Below are positions 29,019 to 40,294 of a DNA stretch of 64,000 nucleotides, piece by piece. The stretch covers positions 7,192,001 through 7,256,000 of the forward strand of contig CP085826.1 of the NCBI GenBank assembly GCA_020809705.1. The letters run 5' to 3'. Position 1 is the stretch's first letter; every line of letters starts with the position of its first letter. The notes beneath the pieces are model-generated. The model searched no databases. It saw nothing but the letters and a program-made list of their open reading frames with translations, and had not been told where the DNA came from. Origin of the DNA: Calonectria ilicicola (lineage: Eukaryota > Ascomycota > Sordariomycetes > Hypocreales > Nectriaceae). The position numbers and the translations under genes are program-made.

Positions 29019-29858
29019 CTAAACAATGTCAAAATCCACAGTTAAGCCGGGGAGGATCTCAATGGACTTGGGGCTCTCGCTAGTGCCCAAGAAGGTAAAT
29101 CGGATCTCAGACTTGGCATCCTTGTTTTCTAGGACAGACAAAGAAATTCTATGATTGCCCTGGGTCGAGCCAGAATAAACGCTGTATTTCCACCCATCTT
29201 CGGTGCTGTCCTCAGCTTGCCCAGTCTTGTGAATGGCATCGTAGACTGGCTTGAACGTGGAGAGGTCGTTTTCTGAAACGAAAACCTTGAGTTGGGAGAC
29301 ACCCTGGGCCTTTGATGGATGCTGAGTGTGTTCAATAAGTCCATTTTCGTTCTTGTAGGGAACGCGAAGGTGTCTGGGTGTTCTGTCCAGGCACCAGAAC
29401 GGGGCGTTTCCTGGCCAGCCATTTTCTCCGGCTTTGTCCTTTGTCCACGCCACAGCCCATTTTAGCACAGTGCTATCGGGGCGTATTCGACCACCTGCTT
29501 GGGGATCCGTGTATGCGATGCCGTTGCCACCCTTCTCAACTCGCTCCTGTACATATTTGAAGTCGGCCTCGTCAGGCAAAGTGTAAGCCCAATCAATGAC
29601 TCGGCCTTCTTCAAGCTTGCCCCATCGGGCGCTTTCTCGTTGGTCTTGGGTGATGTTCTTATTAAAGGCAATGAGCTCCAGATATGTGCCGTCTGGGAGA
29701 ATGACGAGCTTGTTGACAGTCAGCCCCCCAGCATGCTCGCCACCATCAATGATAGTGAGAACGTTCTCAAGGCGCTTTGGAAGCTCAAAAAGTGTATCAT
29801 AGGGGACTAAAATGACAATGTGGTCCAGAATTGGACGCGTGCTAGAATTATCTGCCAT
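29019..29858 (-). CDS. Glyoxalase-like domain protein
   Basis: The protein has 279 residues from the second Met (MADNSSTRPILDH). The frame is open 32 codons further upstream, but MADNS fits the domain start better. The N-terminal text LDHIVILVPYDTL followed by GGEHAGGLTVNKLVILPDGT and YLELIAF is typical of the glyoxalase_3 type of the vicinal-oxygen-chelate fold, with a candidate metal-binding His in LDHIV. The centre carries WAYTLPDE, and the C-terminus ends in a beta-rich stretch. Members are uncharacterised cytosolic proteins related to glyoxalases and dioxygenases; substrate unknown. No intron is needed. Confidence 0.8.
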   Translation of the reverse strand: MADNSSTRPILDHIVILVPYDTLFELPKRLENVLTIIDGGEHAGGLTVNKLVILPDGTYLELIAFNKNITQDQRESARWGKLEEGRVIDWAYTLPDEADFKYVQERVEKGGNGIAYTDPQAGGRIRPDSTVLKWAVAWTKDKAGENGWPGNAPFWCLDRTPRHLRVPYKNENGLIEHTQHPSKAQGVSQLKVFVSENDLSTFKPVYDAIHKTGQAEDSTEDGWKYSVYSGSTQGNHRISLSVLENKDAKSEIRFTFLGTSESPKSIEILPGLTVDFDIV

Positions 29859-31956
29859 TTTTGTTTGCGGGTTGTATATTTGGAGGTTTGAGTTGATTCT
29901 ACTGTGGTGAGGGGAATTGCGGGGGGAGAAGATGGTGTAAGCTGATCGCGTCATTACAGCATTGCGTGCTGGTGAATGAGCAGGGGAAATGGCTCATTAC
30001 TAACATAGGTAATTATGTAACACATATTTTCGTCGTCTCTAAAAAATAGATTTATGATTTCGATAACTCAAGGCAAGACGTCGTCAATTTGATTGCAATC
30101 ACGAGAAATAATAAGCTTATTCATTTCATAGCGGCTATCCTAAATGCGAAGACCAATGGGATGCGAGTGTGAACAACACGTCGACTTCAGGCTGAATGCA
30201 TACCGCAGGGGAGCAACTCATTTCCTTTGTCGCGTGGGGAGTAAAATCCCCTTAATAGTCATGACCGAGAAAAAAGCGATTGCATAGATGGTGAATAGGT
30301 CGGAAATGAGCACACCATCATGCACCAAGTGCAGAGTGCTGGTGATTTGGCTGCACATTCAGCTTTCTTGCACGGAATAGGAGAGCATGAAAGGGGCATA
30401 AAACTTATTTCCTCCCCAGAGAAATAGGAAATTGTAAAATTAAGTGCGTGATAATTGGCTGAGAATTCTTCCTCACAACCACACGGGCAAAATAGCCAAA
30501 ATGCAAACACCTCAGAACACGCGCCTTCCACCTCATCACCGCAATTAGGTCAAAAAAACTGGACAGTTTACATTGAGTTATTGCAATGTGAGCAAGAGCA
30601 ATAAGTGCACCGGAAATATTCACGGACTTGTTAAATGGCTGCTGGATTTAAACATAGGCGTTGTGCGGGTGGACAATCCTTGTCCGAATTACAAGAACGC
30701 CCAAGTTCCCCGCATTCTCATCCCGCACCTCTAATAGCTAGCTGGCTGGTGCCTTGCATCCCCGCCTTAGAAGGTCGGGCTTCGCTAAGAAGCCAAGGTC
30801 AATCTCAAATGAGGGCATCGGATCGTCGTGGTGGTCATCCCGACTAGGACGCACATCGTATTCGGCGGTCTTCCCAAAAACAGTTGTGCTACTTGCTGTG
30901 CCTGGGGTCGTTTCCCTGTTTAGCGTGCGCCGAGGCCGAGGAAGTCTGGGGAAGATTGACATCTGATCGTCTTCCCGGCCCGGCTAACAGGGGATTTCAT
31001 CCAGCATCGCTCGCCTATGCATTCTAAGCCACTTAGGTGTGTTTCCTGAACCTGAGCAGTTCCGCAAACGGACAATAACTAGGCACTAATGATTCTAATT
31101 GAAGAATACCCTCTGTGCCTTGTTTTCGCCCTACTGGGCTTCCTGATCTGAACCCCGCATAGGCTAATGGAAGACCCTGCTGATGGACAGGCTCGGATCT
31201 CGGAATTGGCCGTTGCAATTTTGACAATCACTGCGAAGCCATATAGGTTATCAAACTAACTCGAATTAATTGGATCCAAGAGAATAAAAAATTAAATTCC
31301 TTCTATATATCTACTGTAGTGTAAAGGCATGCCTCAGACGAACGTGGAATACTCGGAAGTCGCCTTTCGCGGGGAAGCAAGGTATATGTCCTCGCTATTA
31401 TTGCTCATCACATCACGCTTCTGCAAGGACAGGGGGATTAATTTGGCGAGAGGTCAGTTGTTGGTCATGTCAACTCTAGAATTGGCGAATCTCCGTGTTC
31501 ATTGACCAATTGAACACTTGCCCTCCCCCCCTTCGTTTGTGAATAGGCTCCTTCGCATGGATCTTAGCCTTTTATGGCGGCCGTGAGTTCGGCCGAGACT
31601 CTAAAGACGACGATATTGGACTTAGAGAGACCTTTTATTCTTGGAGGCTAACGAGAAATGAACCTAAATAGCTGTAGCTGTGGCCGGGGTGGAAGGTAGT
31701 TGGGCTGAAATCATGTGAACTCGACAGGAAGCCAACACCGAGGCTTCATTTCCGATGACAGTCGAGCGATTACCCCTCTGGACCCTGGTATTGCCCATTG
31801 CTATATATGCCATTGAAATATCCCGTATAGTTTGATGTAGTCTCCTTGTCTGTTGGGTCACCTCTCTCGTTTCTCACCTGGTTGATAATTGGGTGTTAAT
31901 ACCATCAAACGTCCGAGATCGGTATAGCCTGAGTTGGCTATCGGTTGCTAGACAAG
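29859..31956. other. 2.1-kb intergenic region, no gene seen
   Basis: Open frames on both strands are all under 100 codons with no family resemblance. The right end is presumably the promoter of the CFEM gene. No RNA gene or repeat could be supported. Confidence 0.5.
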
Positions 31957-34890
31957 ATGAAGAAGTACTTAGGTTCTGCCAGCTTATTGGCATTCATTCA
32001 TCTTGCTGAGGCACAGAACGCCTGCCTGAGTCTCACAACTTTGTTTCCTGCTTGTGCAGTGGGTAGCCCAGCTCTGAGTATATGATGGATGGAAGCTGAC
32101 AATTATAGTTCCCATGTGTTACATCTGCTGGATCAGCAGTTGGATGCACTGTATCTACCGACCTTGCATGTAAGTAGCTGGAACTATTCGATTGTATCCC
32201 TGCTGACACATTTAGGCCGTTGTGACCCAACAACATCTCGCTTGATTCAAAATAGTGCTGTGGCATGCGTGCTTGCTGCTTGCACAGGATCAGGTGAACT
32301 TGCAAGCGCCCTTGCTGCTGGTCCATCTATCTGTGGCTGTGTTGCTACAGCTGTTCCAGATGTGACAACAACAACTGAAGCACCATTGACAACAACCACG
32401 GAGCCATCAAGCCCAAGTCCTCCAACAGAAACCACAACCGAATTCCCACAAGAGACAACCACTGAATCCCCACCGGAAACCACGACCGAATCCCCCACAA
32501 AGACATACGAAAACCCGACCGATACCATCACCTCAACACCTTCTGAGACCCAGCCTCCGAGCGGTGGCTGTGATACCACAAACCCCTGCCAAGCAAGCAT
32601 TGATGCTGTACCTAAATGCGCTGAGAATTGCCTCTCGTCAGCTGCTGTGACCGCTGCGACCTGCTCTTTTAGCGATTATGCGTGCCAATGCTCGTCAACA
32701 GCTGTTATTCAGAACGCAGCACAGGCCTGTGTGATTTCTGACTGTGGTCTTACTGGAGCCATCGAGGTTTTAGGTGCTGTAGGAGAGGTGTGTTCCTGCG
32801 TCGAAGCCAACCCAACGACACCTTGCACGGAAACGGCAACGCAACCACCATCGGAGACCGAAACAGAGACCAAACCAACTGATACAGAGACTGAGAGTCA
32901 AACTGAGAGCCCGACAGAGAGTCCGACTGAAAGCCCTACCGAAAGCCCAACCGAAACTGAAGGTCCAACAAAAACCCACACCACCGAATCTGACCACTCT
33001 GAACAACCAACTTGCACAGCTGGAACCACAGAGGATTGCGGCCCGGTGGCCTCATCTGTCATTCCCTCTTGTGCTCAACCATGCTTTACCAGCGCTGCAC
33101 CCAGCATCAACTGTGATGTGGATGATTACGCCTGCCAATGCCAAGAAGATGCTCAAGCATCGCTCTCGCAGATTCTGCTCCCATGCGTCCTCACAGCATG
33201 TGACTCTGGCGACCTTCTAGCCATCATTACGGGAGCAAGCTCAGTTTGCGCATGCGCAACAGCGGCGCCGCCCGCAAACGAGTGTACTACCACTGTGGAC
33301 ACCACTGAAACCCAACCGCCCACAACCAAGAGCTCCTACTCGGAAACCCAGCCTACCGTTACTGAGCCCCCGGTGACAACATCGACATGCACGGGTGGTA
33401 CCACTCAGGATTGTGGTCCTGTGGCTACTACAGCCGTGCCCAGCTGTGCGCATACCTGCTTCTCTTCTGCTGCCCCCAATGTTGGTTGCGGTGTTGATGA
33501 TTACGCATGCCAATGTGAATCTGAGGCTCAAGAGAGCCTCTCTCAGCTCTTACTCCCCTGCGTTCTGACTGCGTGCGACTCTGGCGATTTACCTGCCGTC
33601 ATTACTGGAGCCAGCTCTGTTTGCGCATGTGCCCAAGCTGCGCCTACAGGTGGATGCGCGACAGCGAGCCCTCCACCTGGAGGTGATGACACAACAACAG
33701 ACTCCAAGCCCACAACAACAAAGGGACCAGGTGAAACTGGAGGAGATACTACAACATGCGTTGATGCTACGACTTCAGACTGTGGCCCTGTTGCCACTTC
33801 TGCTGTACCATCTTGCGCCCAGGCATGCTTCACCTCCGCTGCTCCGCAGGTTGGTTGTGATGTTCATGATTATGCCTGTCAGTGTGAAGCTGAAGCCCAA
33901 GCATCTCTTTCGCAACTTCTTGTCCCCTGTGTTGCGACTGCCTGTGACTCCGACCAACTCGCTGGCGTTATCACAGGTGCAAGCTCCGTTTGTGCTTGTG
34001 CTACTGCCCCTCCCTCGGGTGGTAACTGTGGAGGATCTGGCGGCGGCGGCGGCGGTGGTGGAGGAGATACCACAAAGACCGGTGGTACCACCAAGCCAAC
34101 TGGAGGCAATGGAGGAAGCGGCGGTGGTTCTACTTGTGTGCCCGCCTCTATCACCTCTGCAGACTGTGGTCCCGTGGCCACCTCAGCTGTTCCATCTTGC
34201 GCTCATGCCTGCTTCTCTTCTGCGGCCCCAAATGTTGGATGCGATGTGGATGACTATGCTTGCCAATGCGAATCAGAAGCCCAGGCTTCCCTGTCGCAGT
34301 TACTTGTGCCTTGTGTTGCCACTGCTTGCGACTCTGATCAACTTGCCGCCGTCATCACTGGAGCTAGTTCAGTATGCGCATGTGCTCAAGCCGAACCTAC
34401 TGGTGGAAGCGACTGTGGCTCTGGATCAGGAGGCTCCGGATCAGGAGGCTCTGGGGGCCAAGGAGGAGGCAGTGGTGGCAATAGTGGTTCAGGAGGAAGC
34501 GGTGGTAATGGAGAAGGCACTATCACGACTTGCGTTTCTGCCACCAAGACTGGAAGCAATGGTGGAGTTACTACGTCCACTTCTTGCTACTGTGTTTCTG
34601 GAGGACAAACCATTACAAAGGAGATCCCTAGTCCCACTGGAAAGAGCGGCGGCCAAGGGAGCAGCTCTGGTGGAGGGGGATCCAATGGAGGCAGTGGAAG
34701 TGGCGGAAGCAGTGGAAGCGGTGGAAGCAGTGGAAGTGGTGGAAGCAGTGGAAGTGAGGGATCTGGATCAAAGTCAGGATCTCCCTCGGAGACCGAACCC
34801 GCTGTGGTTGTTGGGTCCGGAGCTCGCTTCGAGATTGGTCTCGTTGCTGGCATTTTTGGCGCTTTTTGGCTGGTGGCCGTGGCTCTGTAG
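31957..34890 (+). CDS. Six-CFEM-domain, GPI-type cell-surface protein
   Basis: There are three exons: 31957-32058, 32109-32169 and 32216-34890, giving 945 residues. Introns of 50 and 46 nt have GTGGGT/GTAAGT donors and CTGAC branch points, and without them the first CFEM domain is cut in half. Residues 1-19 are a signal peptide. Eight-cysteine CFEM domains start near residues 23, 173, 321, 446, 569 and 694. Domains 3, 4 and 6 carry DDYACQC, while the others have HDYACQC, SDYACQC and TDLACRC; the Asp is the position known to bind haem iron in fungal CFEM proteins. Linkers are Thr/Pro-rich between the early domains and Gly/Ser-rich between the later ones. The C-terminus (about 925-945) is a hydrophobic GPI-anchor signal. 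The likely role is at the cell wall or membrane, such as haem/iron capture or adhesion; which one cannot be told. The last four domains are very alike, indicating recent duplication. Confidence 0.92.
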
Positions 34891-35628
34891 TTGGTGGGAC
34901 GGTTTACGAAATGATTTGAACCTTTTCTTCTTTCGCTCTACTCAGAGTGAATATGGCATTTTCCTGCATTTTTCATCACTCGTCATGTCCCGCGGATGAT
35001 GAGTTAGATGATATATACGCGGAGACATTTGTTAATTGATAACTCGCTCCTTCGAATAATTAGGTCTTCATTTATGAGAAAAATGACATTGCCATCACTT
35101 ATTTATATATATGAGAGTGTCAAGATGACACTGATCTGAGACCCCCAATTTGTATGTCGCCGCTCTCAACTTGTGCCAACTCATCCACCTATTCATGTCT
35201 CATAGGTTGTTTTTCTTTTAGACGCGTAAGAACTTCCTCAAAGTAGCCTAAATGTGTTAATAATTTAGGCGGCTGGGTGACTGGAATTTGCGCCCATGCT
35301 AGTTTCGCGGTAAGTGGATTTTAGTAGCGGCTGTCCGCCTCAACGTGAGATCTAAGTGCTTACTTGCTACACCCTTTCGGACCACGCTATTTCGTTTAGT
35401 GGGCATCTCTTTAGCAACTTGAATGATGTGGGATGAGATGGATTATAAATCGAGAGACTTGTCGTCATTTAGCAACAAGGCTATGCTGACTGTTGCATTG
35501 GCATCAAAGAAAGGAAGTCTCCGTGATCAGCATGCCGACGATCCGGGCCAGTGGGGGATTGACCTTGATGATCGTTTATTAGTTTCTGACCGAGAGTACG
35601 ACTGGCGATTTTGTCTGTCCGGGAAAGG
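34891..35628. other. Intergenic, no gene seen
   Basis: This is the 3' flank of the CFEM gene and 5' region of the DUF1993 gene. A 69-codon + frame at 35423-35632 has no family resemblance. Confidence 0.4.
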
Positions 35629-35636
35629 ATAAAAGC
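35629..35636 (+). promoter_or_regulatory. TATA-like element of the DUF1993 gene
   Basis: ATAAAAGC lies about 80 bp before the ATG of the DUF1993 gene, with a pyrimidine-rich stretch between them, as in many fungal promoters. It is a motif match only. Confidence 0.3.
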
Positions 35637-35713
35637 GAAGGGATCGACGTCTACAGTCTGATTTGCTTTCCCACACAATCATACCTCTTTTAGTTTTGAG
35701 TCTACATCCCAAA

Positions 35714-36284
35714 ATGACATCGCTATACAAGCAATCCGTGCCAGTCTTTATCAAGTACCTCAAGGGCCTCTCAGGGATCCTCCAGAAGGGTGCCAAGTAT
35801 GCCGAAGAGAAGGCTATTAAGCCGGATGACATGATTTCATACAGGCTGATTGCTGACATGAGGGGGTAAAAGATCCCGACTTGAAAATGTGTGCGACTTC
35901 TGCTAACCGTCTACCAGTCTTGCGTACCAAGTGCAATCATGCGCCGACACCGCCAAATGGGGAGTGAAGCGCCTGGGACACCCGGAAGCACCGGCCTTTG
36001 AGGACAATGAGACCACGTTTGAAGAACTTCAAGCGCGCATCCAGAAAACAATTGAGGTGCTCGAGAAGTCGGACCCTGAGATCATCAACAGCAAGGTAGA
36101 TGAGGAGGTCATTATGGAGACTAAAATGGGCAACTTTAAGTTTGAGACGGGTCAGCGCTATATTTCCGAGTACATCATTCCCAACTTCCACTTCCATTTG
36201 ACATCGGCGTACTGCATTTTGCGAACGCAAGGCGTGCCAATTGGAGCGTGGGACTACTTGAAGGACGTATTTGTCAAGGCTTGA
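35714..36284 (+). CDS. DUF1993 family protein
   Basis: There are two exons (35714-35865 and 35918-36284) with a 52-nt intron (GTAAAA donor, TGCTAAC branch point, CAG acceptor), giving 172 residues. The start MTSLYKQSVPVFIKYLKGLS, the central GLAYQVQSCADTAKWGVKRL and the C-terminal SEYIIPNFHFHLTSAYCILR match the DUF1993 family of helical-bundle proteins, which resemble DinB-type folds with possible metal-binding histidines (HFH). The biochemical function of the family is unknown. A thioesterase gene follows 178 bp downstream on the same strand. Confidence 0.85.
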
Positions 36285-36461
36285 GCGATGAGCACGGCGA
36301 TGGGGCTGTGGTGGATATGCAGAACGGGGGGATATTCTTGAAATGGGGCCGGGATTTGTCCGCCTCAACAATTCTATGAAAACCTCTCATGGCAGACCTG
36401 ATATATTAGATATCGACGAGTCAACGTCTCAAATCTAATCAATTTTTTCATTCAAAGCAAA

Positions 36462-36983
36462 ATGGACACTCAGAATCCCCCCAAACCCCAGGGATCTTCC
36501 GAAGACCCTGCGACGGCTGAGCAGAGAACTGCTCACGTCCAAAAAGTTGTCGACCGCCTTCTCTCCAACAGCCCAATTTATTCCCTCTTGCTCAAATCTA
36601 TCAAGCTCGTCAGCGCCAATCGCGGTTCTGTGACAACCTCTCTTGTTATTGAATCAGACCACGTCAACAGCAGAGGCACTCTTCACGGTGCCGTCTCGGC
36701 CACCATTATTGACTTCACCACTGGTCTCGCTGTCGCATCTTGGGATCTCCGCGACACAACAGGTGCCAGCGTGGACATGCACATCAGCTACCTCAGCACT
36801 GCCAAGATTGGAGACACTCTTGAGATTGTGGCGACGACGGACAAGGTCGGAGGAAGCCTGTCCTTCTCCACAATTCGCATCTCCAGAGTCGAGGCCGATG
36901 GAACCTCGACTTTGGTCACTCTTGGACAGCACACTAAATATGGACGGAACACAGCTGCTTCGGCTCAAACACCAAAGGCATAG
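36462..36983 (+). CDS. Hotdog-fold thioesterase (PaaI/4HBT type)
   Basis: The 173-residue, intronless protein has the single hotdog domain of the PaaI/ACOT13 kind. The helix signature is SRGTLHGAVSATIIDFTTGL (70-89), where His75-Gly76 corresponds to the usual HGG and Asp84 to the conserved acidic residue. This is followed by strands with SVDMHISYLSTAKIGD. Such enzymes hydrolyse acyl-CoA or aryl-CoA thioesters. The N-terminal 20 residues are polar and Pro-rich without a clear targeting signal, so a cytosolic or peroxisomal location is open. The exact substrate cannot be read from the sequence. Confidence 0.87.
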   Translation: MDTQNPPKPQGSSEDPATAEQRTAHVQKVVDRLLSNSPIYSLLLKSIKLVSANRGSVTTSLVIESDHVNSRGTLHGAVSATIIDFTTGLAVASWDLRDTTGASVDMHISYLSTAKIGDTLEIVATTDKVGGSLSFSTIRISRVEADGTSTLVTLGQHTKYGRNTAASAQTPKA

Positions 36984-37070
36984 ACAAAATTTTAATTAGA
37001 ATAATGAAGAAATGATTCACATCCCCACTAGATGATATTTTGACTATGCATACTACTTGACCGTGTTCGA

Positions 37071-37880
37071 CTAGGTTCTGCCGGTCGACGACGTTATGCC
37101 ACCATCCACCACGATTTTCTGGCCAGTAATGTACCTAGCTTCATCTGAAACAAGGAATAGGGCTGCATTAGCCACGTCCCACGCGTCTCCCATTTTGCCC
37201 ATCGGTACCTGTCCTGACCTCATCTTGGCGAACTCCTCATAGCCTCCGGGCAGCGGGTACCGTTCCGACAGGCTAACGGTGTAAGGGGTTTCCATCAGCC
37301 CTGGCACAACGGTATTCAGCCTCACGCCTTTTGGTGCATACGTGACGGCTGTGGCTTTGACGAATTGCATGATGGCGGCCTTCGTCGTATTGTACGCAAT
37401 TTGAGGCTTTCCAATGTATCGCAGGCCTGCAATACTTGAAACGCATACGATTGAGCCACCAGTGGCCTGTTTCTCCATGATTGGGAGCACATGATGACAG
37501 CCTAAATAGACACTCTTCAGGTTGATATTCATTTGTGAGTCCCACGTATCTTCAGACATGGTCGCGGCATCTCCAGGCTGAGACTGGCCCACGTTGACGA
37601 GTAAAATGTCGATTCGGCCATGTTTCGCCATGCACGCATCAACAAGGGCTTTGACAGACTCCGAGTTGGTGGCATCGGTAACAACGACATCGCATTGGCC
37701 TCCTTCAGTCTCAATTGTCTCCTTTGTCTTTTTGGTAGAAGCAATCGTTCTGTTGCCACCGAAGATGACTGCTCCTTGTCTGGCAAAGAGGACGGAGCAA
37801 GCGGCTCCAATACCCCACCCTTGAGTTCCCGTCTGCCCCAGTCCAATGACTAGTGCAACTTTGCCTTTCAAATCCAACAT
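37071..37880 (-). CDS. Short-chain dehydrogenase/reductase (SDR)
   Basis: The protein has 269 residues from MLDLKGKVAL; the longer open frame upstream adds a non-conserved hydrophobic stretch, so I chose this ATG. The classical SDR layout is present: Rossmann glycine motif in a longer form GLGQTGTQGWGIG (13-25), the NVG variant of NNAG (96-98), Asn120, Ser148/149, Tyr163 and Lys167 (YNTTK), then the VVPGLMET loop and a C-terminal ITGQKIVVDGG. It should oxidise or reduce a hydroxyl/keto group with NAD(P). It is divergent from the IlvD-type dehydratase across 377 bp and probably shares its regulation, which points to sugar-acid or hydroxy-acid metabolism. Confidence 0.9.
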   Translation of the reverse strand: MLDLKGKVALVIGLGQTGTQGWGIGAACSVLFARQGAVIFGGNRTIASTKKTKETIETEGGQCDVVVTDATNSESVKALVDACMAKHGRIDILLVNVGQSQPGDAATMSEDTWDSQMNINLKSVYLGCHHVLPIMEKQATGGSIVCVSSIAGLRYIGKPQIAYNTTKAAIMQFVKATAVTYAPKGVRLNTVVPGLMETPYTVSLSERYPLPGGYEEFAKMRSGQVPMGKMGDAWDVANAALFLVSDEARYITGQKIVVDGGITSSTGRT

Positions 37881-38257
37881 GGTGACCGGGATGGGAGAGA
37901 ATAAAATGAAAATAACCGTGTAAAACAAAGAAATTCAATGAAGGCAGTGCCTAGATGCAGATTGTTTTATGTCATCACATGGCTTGTTTCGCGCCGAATT
38001 AGGCGAATGAGTTGTAAGTGCGTTTCGTCAGTAGCTCAGTAGCGCCGGACAAGCCCGTCGGAGAAATCGCGCATCGCGGACATTCTCCGTCTGCGAGCTG
38101 CTCTTCTGTGATAGGCTAAGGGTGACGTCTTCCGGAGCCAGTAATACATAATCTATGATAGGCCAGGGCTGGAATGTGTAACAAGAGGTGCTCTCAACCA
38201 TACCACTTGCCACACTAGAGGTATCTTATCAATTAATTCTGACGAGATTCATTCAAT
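37881..38257. promoter_or_regulatory. Divergent SDR/dehydratase promoter with CGGAGAA inverted repeat
   Basis: The shared 377-bp region contains CGGAGAA (38059-38065) and its perfect complement TTCTCCG (38083-38089), 17 bp apart. A TCCGGA palindrome follows near 38130. CGG triplets in inverted orientation are the usual targets of Zn2Cys6 dimers, and a Zn2Cys6 gene lies 2 kb to the right. Binding is inferred only. Confidence 0.35.
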
Positions 38258-40254
38258 ATGACGGATACCAAAGGCCAAGACCAGGCTGTGAAGCCCAACT
38301 CCGACTATGACCTCGATAATCCAATCACCTCCAAAGTTGGTCTGCGCCAGGGTCTTGCTTCATACGGAGATCCTCACTTTTCTCTTTTCCTTCGCAAAGT
38401 GTTCATCAAAGCCTTGGGATACAGTGAAGATGCCCTCTCACGACCGATTATTGGCATCGTGAATACCTATTCAAGTTTTAACCCATGCCATGCAAACATC
38501 CCCCAGTTAATCGATGCCGTGAAACGCGGGGTACAGTTGAACGGGGGTCTTGCGATTGACTTTCCAACCATCAGCATTCATGAGTCCTTCTCCTCGCCGA
38601 CAAGCATGTATTTGAGAAACTTGATGAGCATGGATACTGAGGAGATGATCAAGGCACAGCCTTGCGATGCTGTGGTGCTTATTGGCGGTAGGTTGCGTGT
38701 GCCGAACGAGCCAAGACATTTCTAAACATGCATTAGGTTGCGACAAGACCACCCCCGCCCAATTAATGGGAGGAATCTCTGCAAACAAGCCCATTCTTCA
38801 CCTGGTGACAGGACCTATGATGCCTGGCAGCCACCGAGGCGTGAGAATTGGGGCCTGTACAGATTGCAGAAATAATTGGGCCAAGTTTAGAGCTGGAGCG
38901 ATAGACATTGAAGATATTTCAGCCATCAATGATGAGTTGGCACCCACAGTAAGACCCCTTTCAAATTTTATGCTTAAATGATGGAAACTAAACGGAACGA
39001 TTAGGGTGGAACCTGCGGCGTCATGGGTACAGCGAGTACAATGGCTTGTATCCTTGTTGGCCTTGGAATGATGCCCTTTGCTGGCGCTTCAGCACCGGCT
39101 GTCTCGTCATCCAGACTGCGTATCGCTGAAGAGGCTGGAAAAAATGCGGTAGCTGCCACTAAGCAGCTAGAAAAGCTGCGACCGCAAGCTCTTCTCACCC
39201 GTGAATCCTTCCTCAATGCAATCACAGTTCTCCAAGCTATTGGAGGATCCACGAATGCAGTAGTGCATTTGATGGCTATTATTGGGCGACATCCGAAGGT
39301 TGCTGGAACCATCGACCTGGACACGGTCGATGAAATTGGTCGTAAAACACCTCTGGTTGTGGATCTGAAGCCAAGTGGAGACAACTACATGACTGATTTC
39401 CATAATTCCGGTATGTGCCGATGATCTGCAGTATGCTGGCACTTGCTGACAACTTTCTAGGCGGAATGCTGGCCCTGTTCCACGAAATCAAGCCATTGTT
39501 ACATTTGGATGCGCTTACCGTGACAGGATTGACCCTGGGACAAGAACTGGCTCAGGCATCCTACACGGCCGTCCCAAGGGAATTGAGTGTGATACAGCCA
39601 TTTGACAAGCCTCTCTACCCAGCATCATCGCTCGTCGTGTTGAGAGGCAACCTGGCCCCTGGAGGAGCCGTCATGAAGGCCAGCGCCTCCAAAGATAGGC
39701 GACTACTAAAGCATTCAGGCCCGGCGGTCGTCTTCACAAACTCCGCTGACCTTGCAGAGAGAGTCGATAGTCCAGACCTAGAAGTAACCCCAGACAGTGT
39801 GCTTGTCCTTCAAAACATTGGGCCAGTAGGCAACCCAGGCATGCCAGAAGCCGGCCTCATCCCCATCCCCAGGAAGATTGCCTCACAGGGTGTTTTGGAC
39901 ATGCTTCGATTGTCGGATGGCCGAATGAGCGGGACTGCAGGAGGTACTATCGGACTTCACATTTCTCCCGAAGCAGCAGACCCAACGTCTGTTTTTGGAA
40001 TCATCAGAAATGGCGACATAATCACATGCGACATCGAAACCCGGGTGCTCAAGGTTGAAATCTCAGACGAAGAGATTGAAAATAGAATTAAGGAGAGGGT
40101 GCAACAATTCCAGGGCAGCGATATGCCTTGGGAGGCGAGAAATAATATGAGAGGCTACCGAGGTCTCTACATGCGCCATGTCAACCAAGCTCAAGGTGGC
40201 GGCGACTTTGACTTTCTCACAGCTGAAGGACCAAAACAAAATGTTAAATCATAG
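38258..40254 (+). CDS. IlvD/Edd-family dehydratase, sugar-acid type
   Basis: There are four exons (38258-38687, 38737-38948, 39005-39410, 39461-40254) with 49, 56 and 50 nt introns, giving 613 residues. The three Fe-S cysteines of the family are present: Cys77 (NPCH), Cys145 (GCDKTTPA) and Cys218 (GGTCGVMGTAST). The C-terminal LSDGRMSGTAGG is the substrate-binding signature. The CDKTTPA form, and TGPMMPGSHRG followed by ACTDCRNNW, resemble aldonic-acid (arabinonate/xylonate-like) dehydratases more than the mitochondrial valine-isoleucine enzyme, and there is no obvious presequence. The reaction would be loss of water from a 2,3-dihydroxy acid to give a 2-keto-3-deoxy acid. SDR, regulator and Ldh-family neighbours support a catabolic rather than a biosynthetic role. 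The true substrate is unknown. Confidence 0.9.
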
Positions 40255-40294
40255 ATGTAAACCATAGATTACATGTAATTTATTACTAAGTATC

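Noticed and set aside
32089..32215. Start of the CFEM gene at ATG 32089
   Set aside because: It lies inside the first intron and would remove the signal peptide and half of the first domain.
33629..34999. A 456-codon + frame overlapping the CFEM gene
   Set aside because: It is the shifted reading of the repeated CFEM and Gly/Ser-rich codons; the CFEM frame has conserved cysteines, a signal peptide and a GPI signal.
38028..38110. tRNA-like box A (TAGCTCAGTAGCG)
   Set aside because: No box B (GGTTCGANNCC) follows at the right distance and no cloverleaf can be drawn.
38258..40254. Mitochondrial ILV3 (branched-chain amino-acid) identity for the dehydratase
   Set aside because: No presequence is visible, the CDKTTPA form fits sugar-acid dehydratases better, and the neighbours are catabolic; it is not fully excluded.
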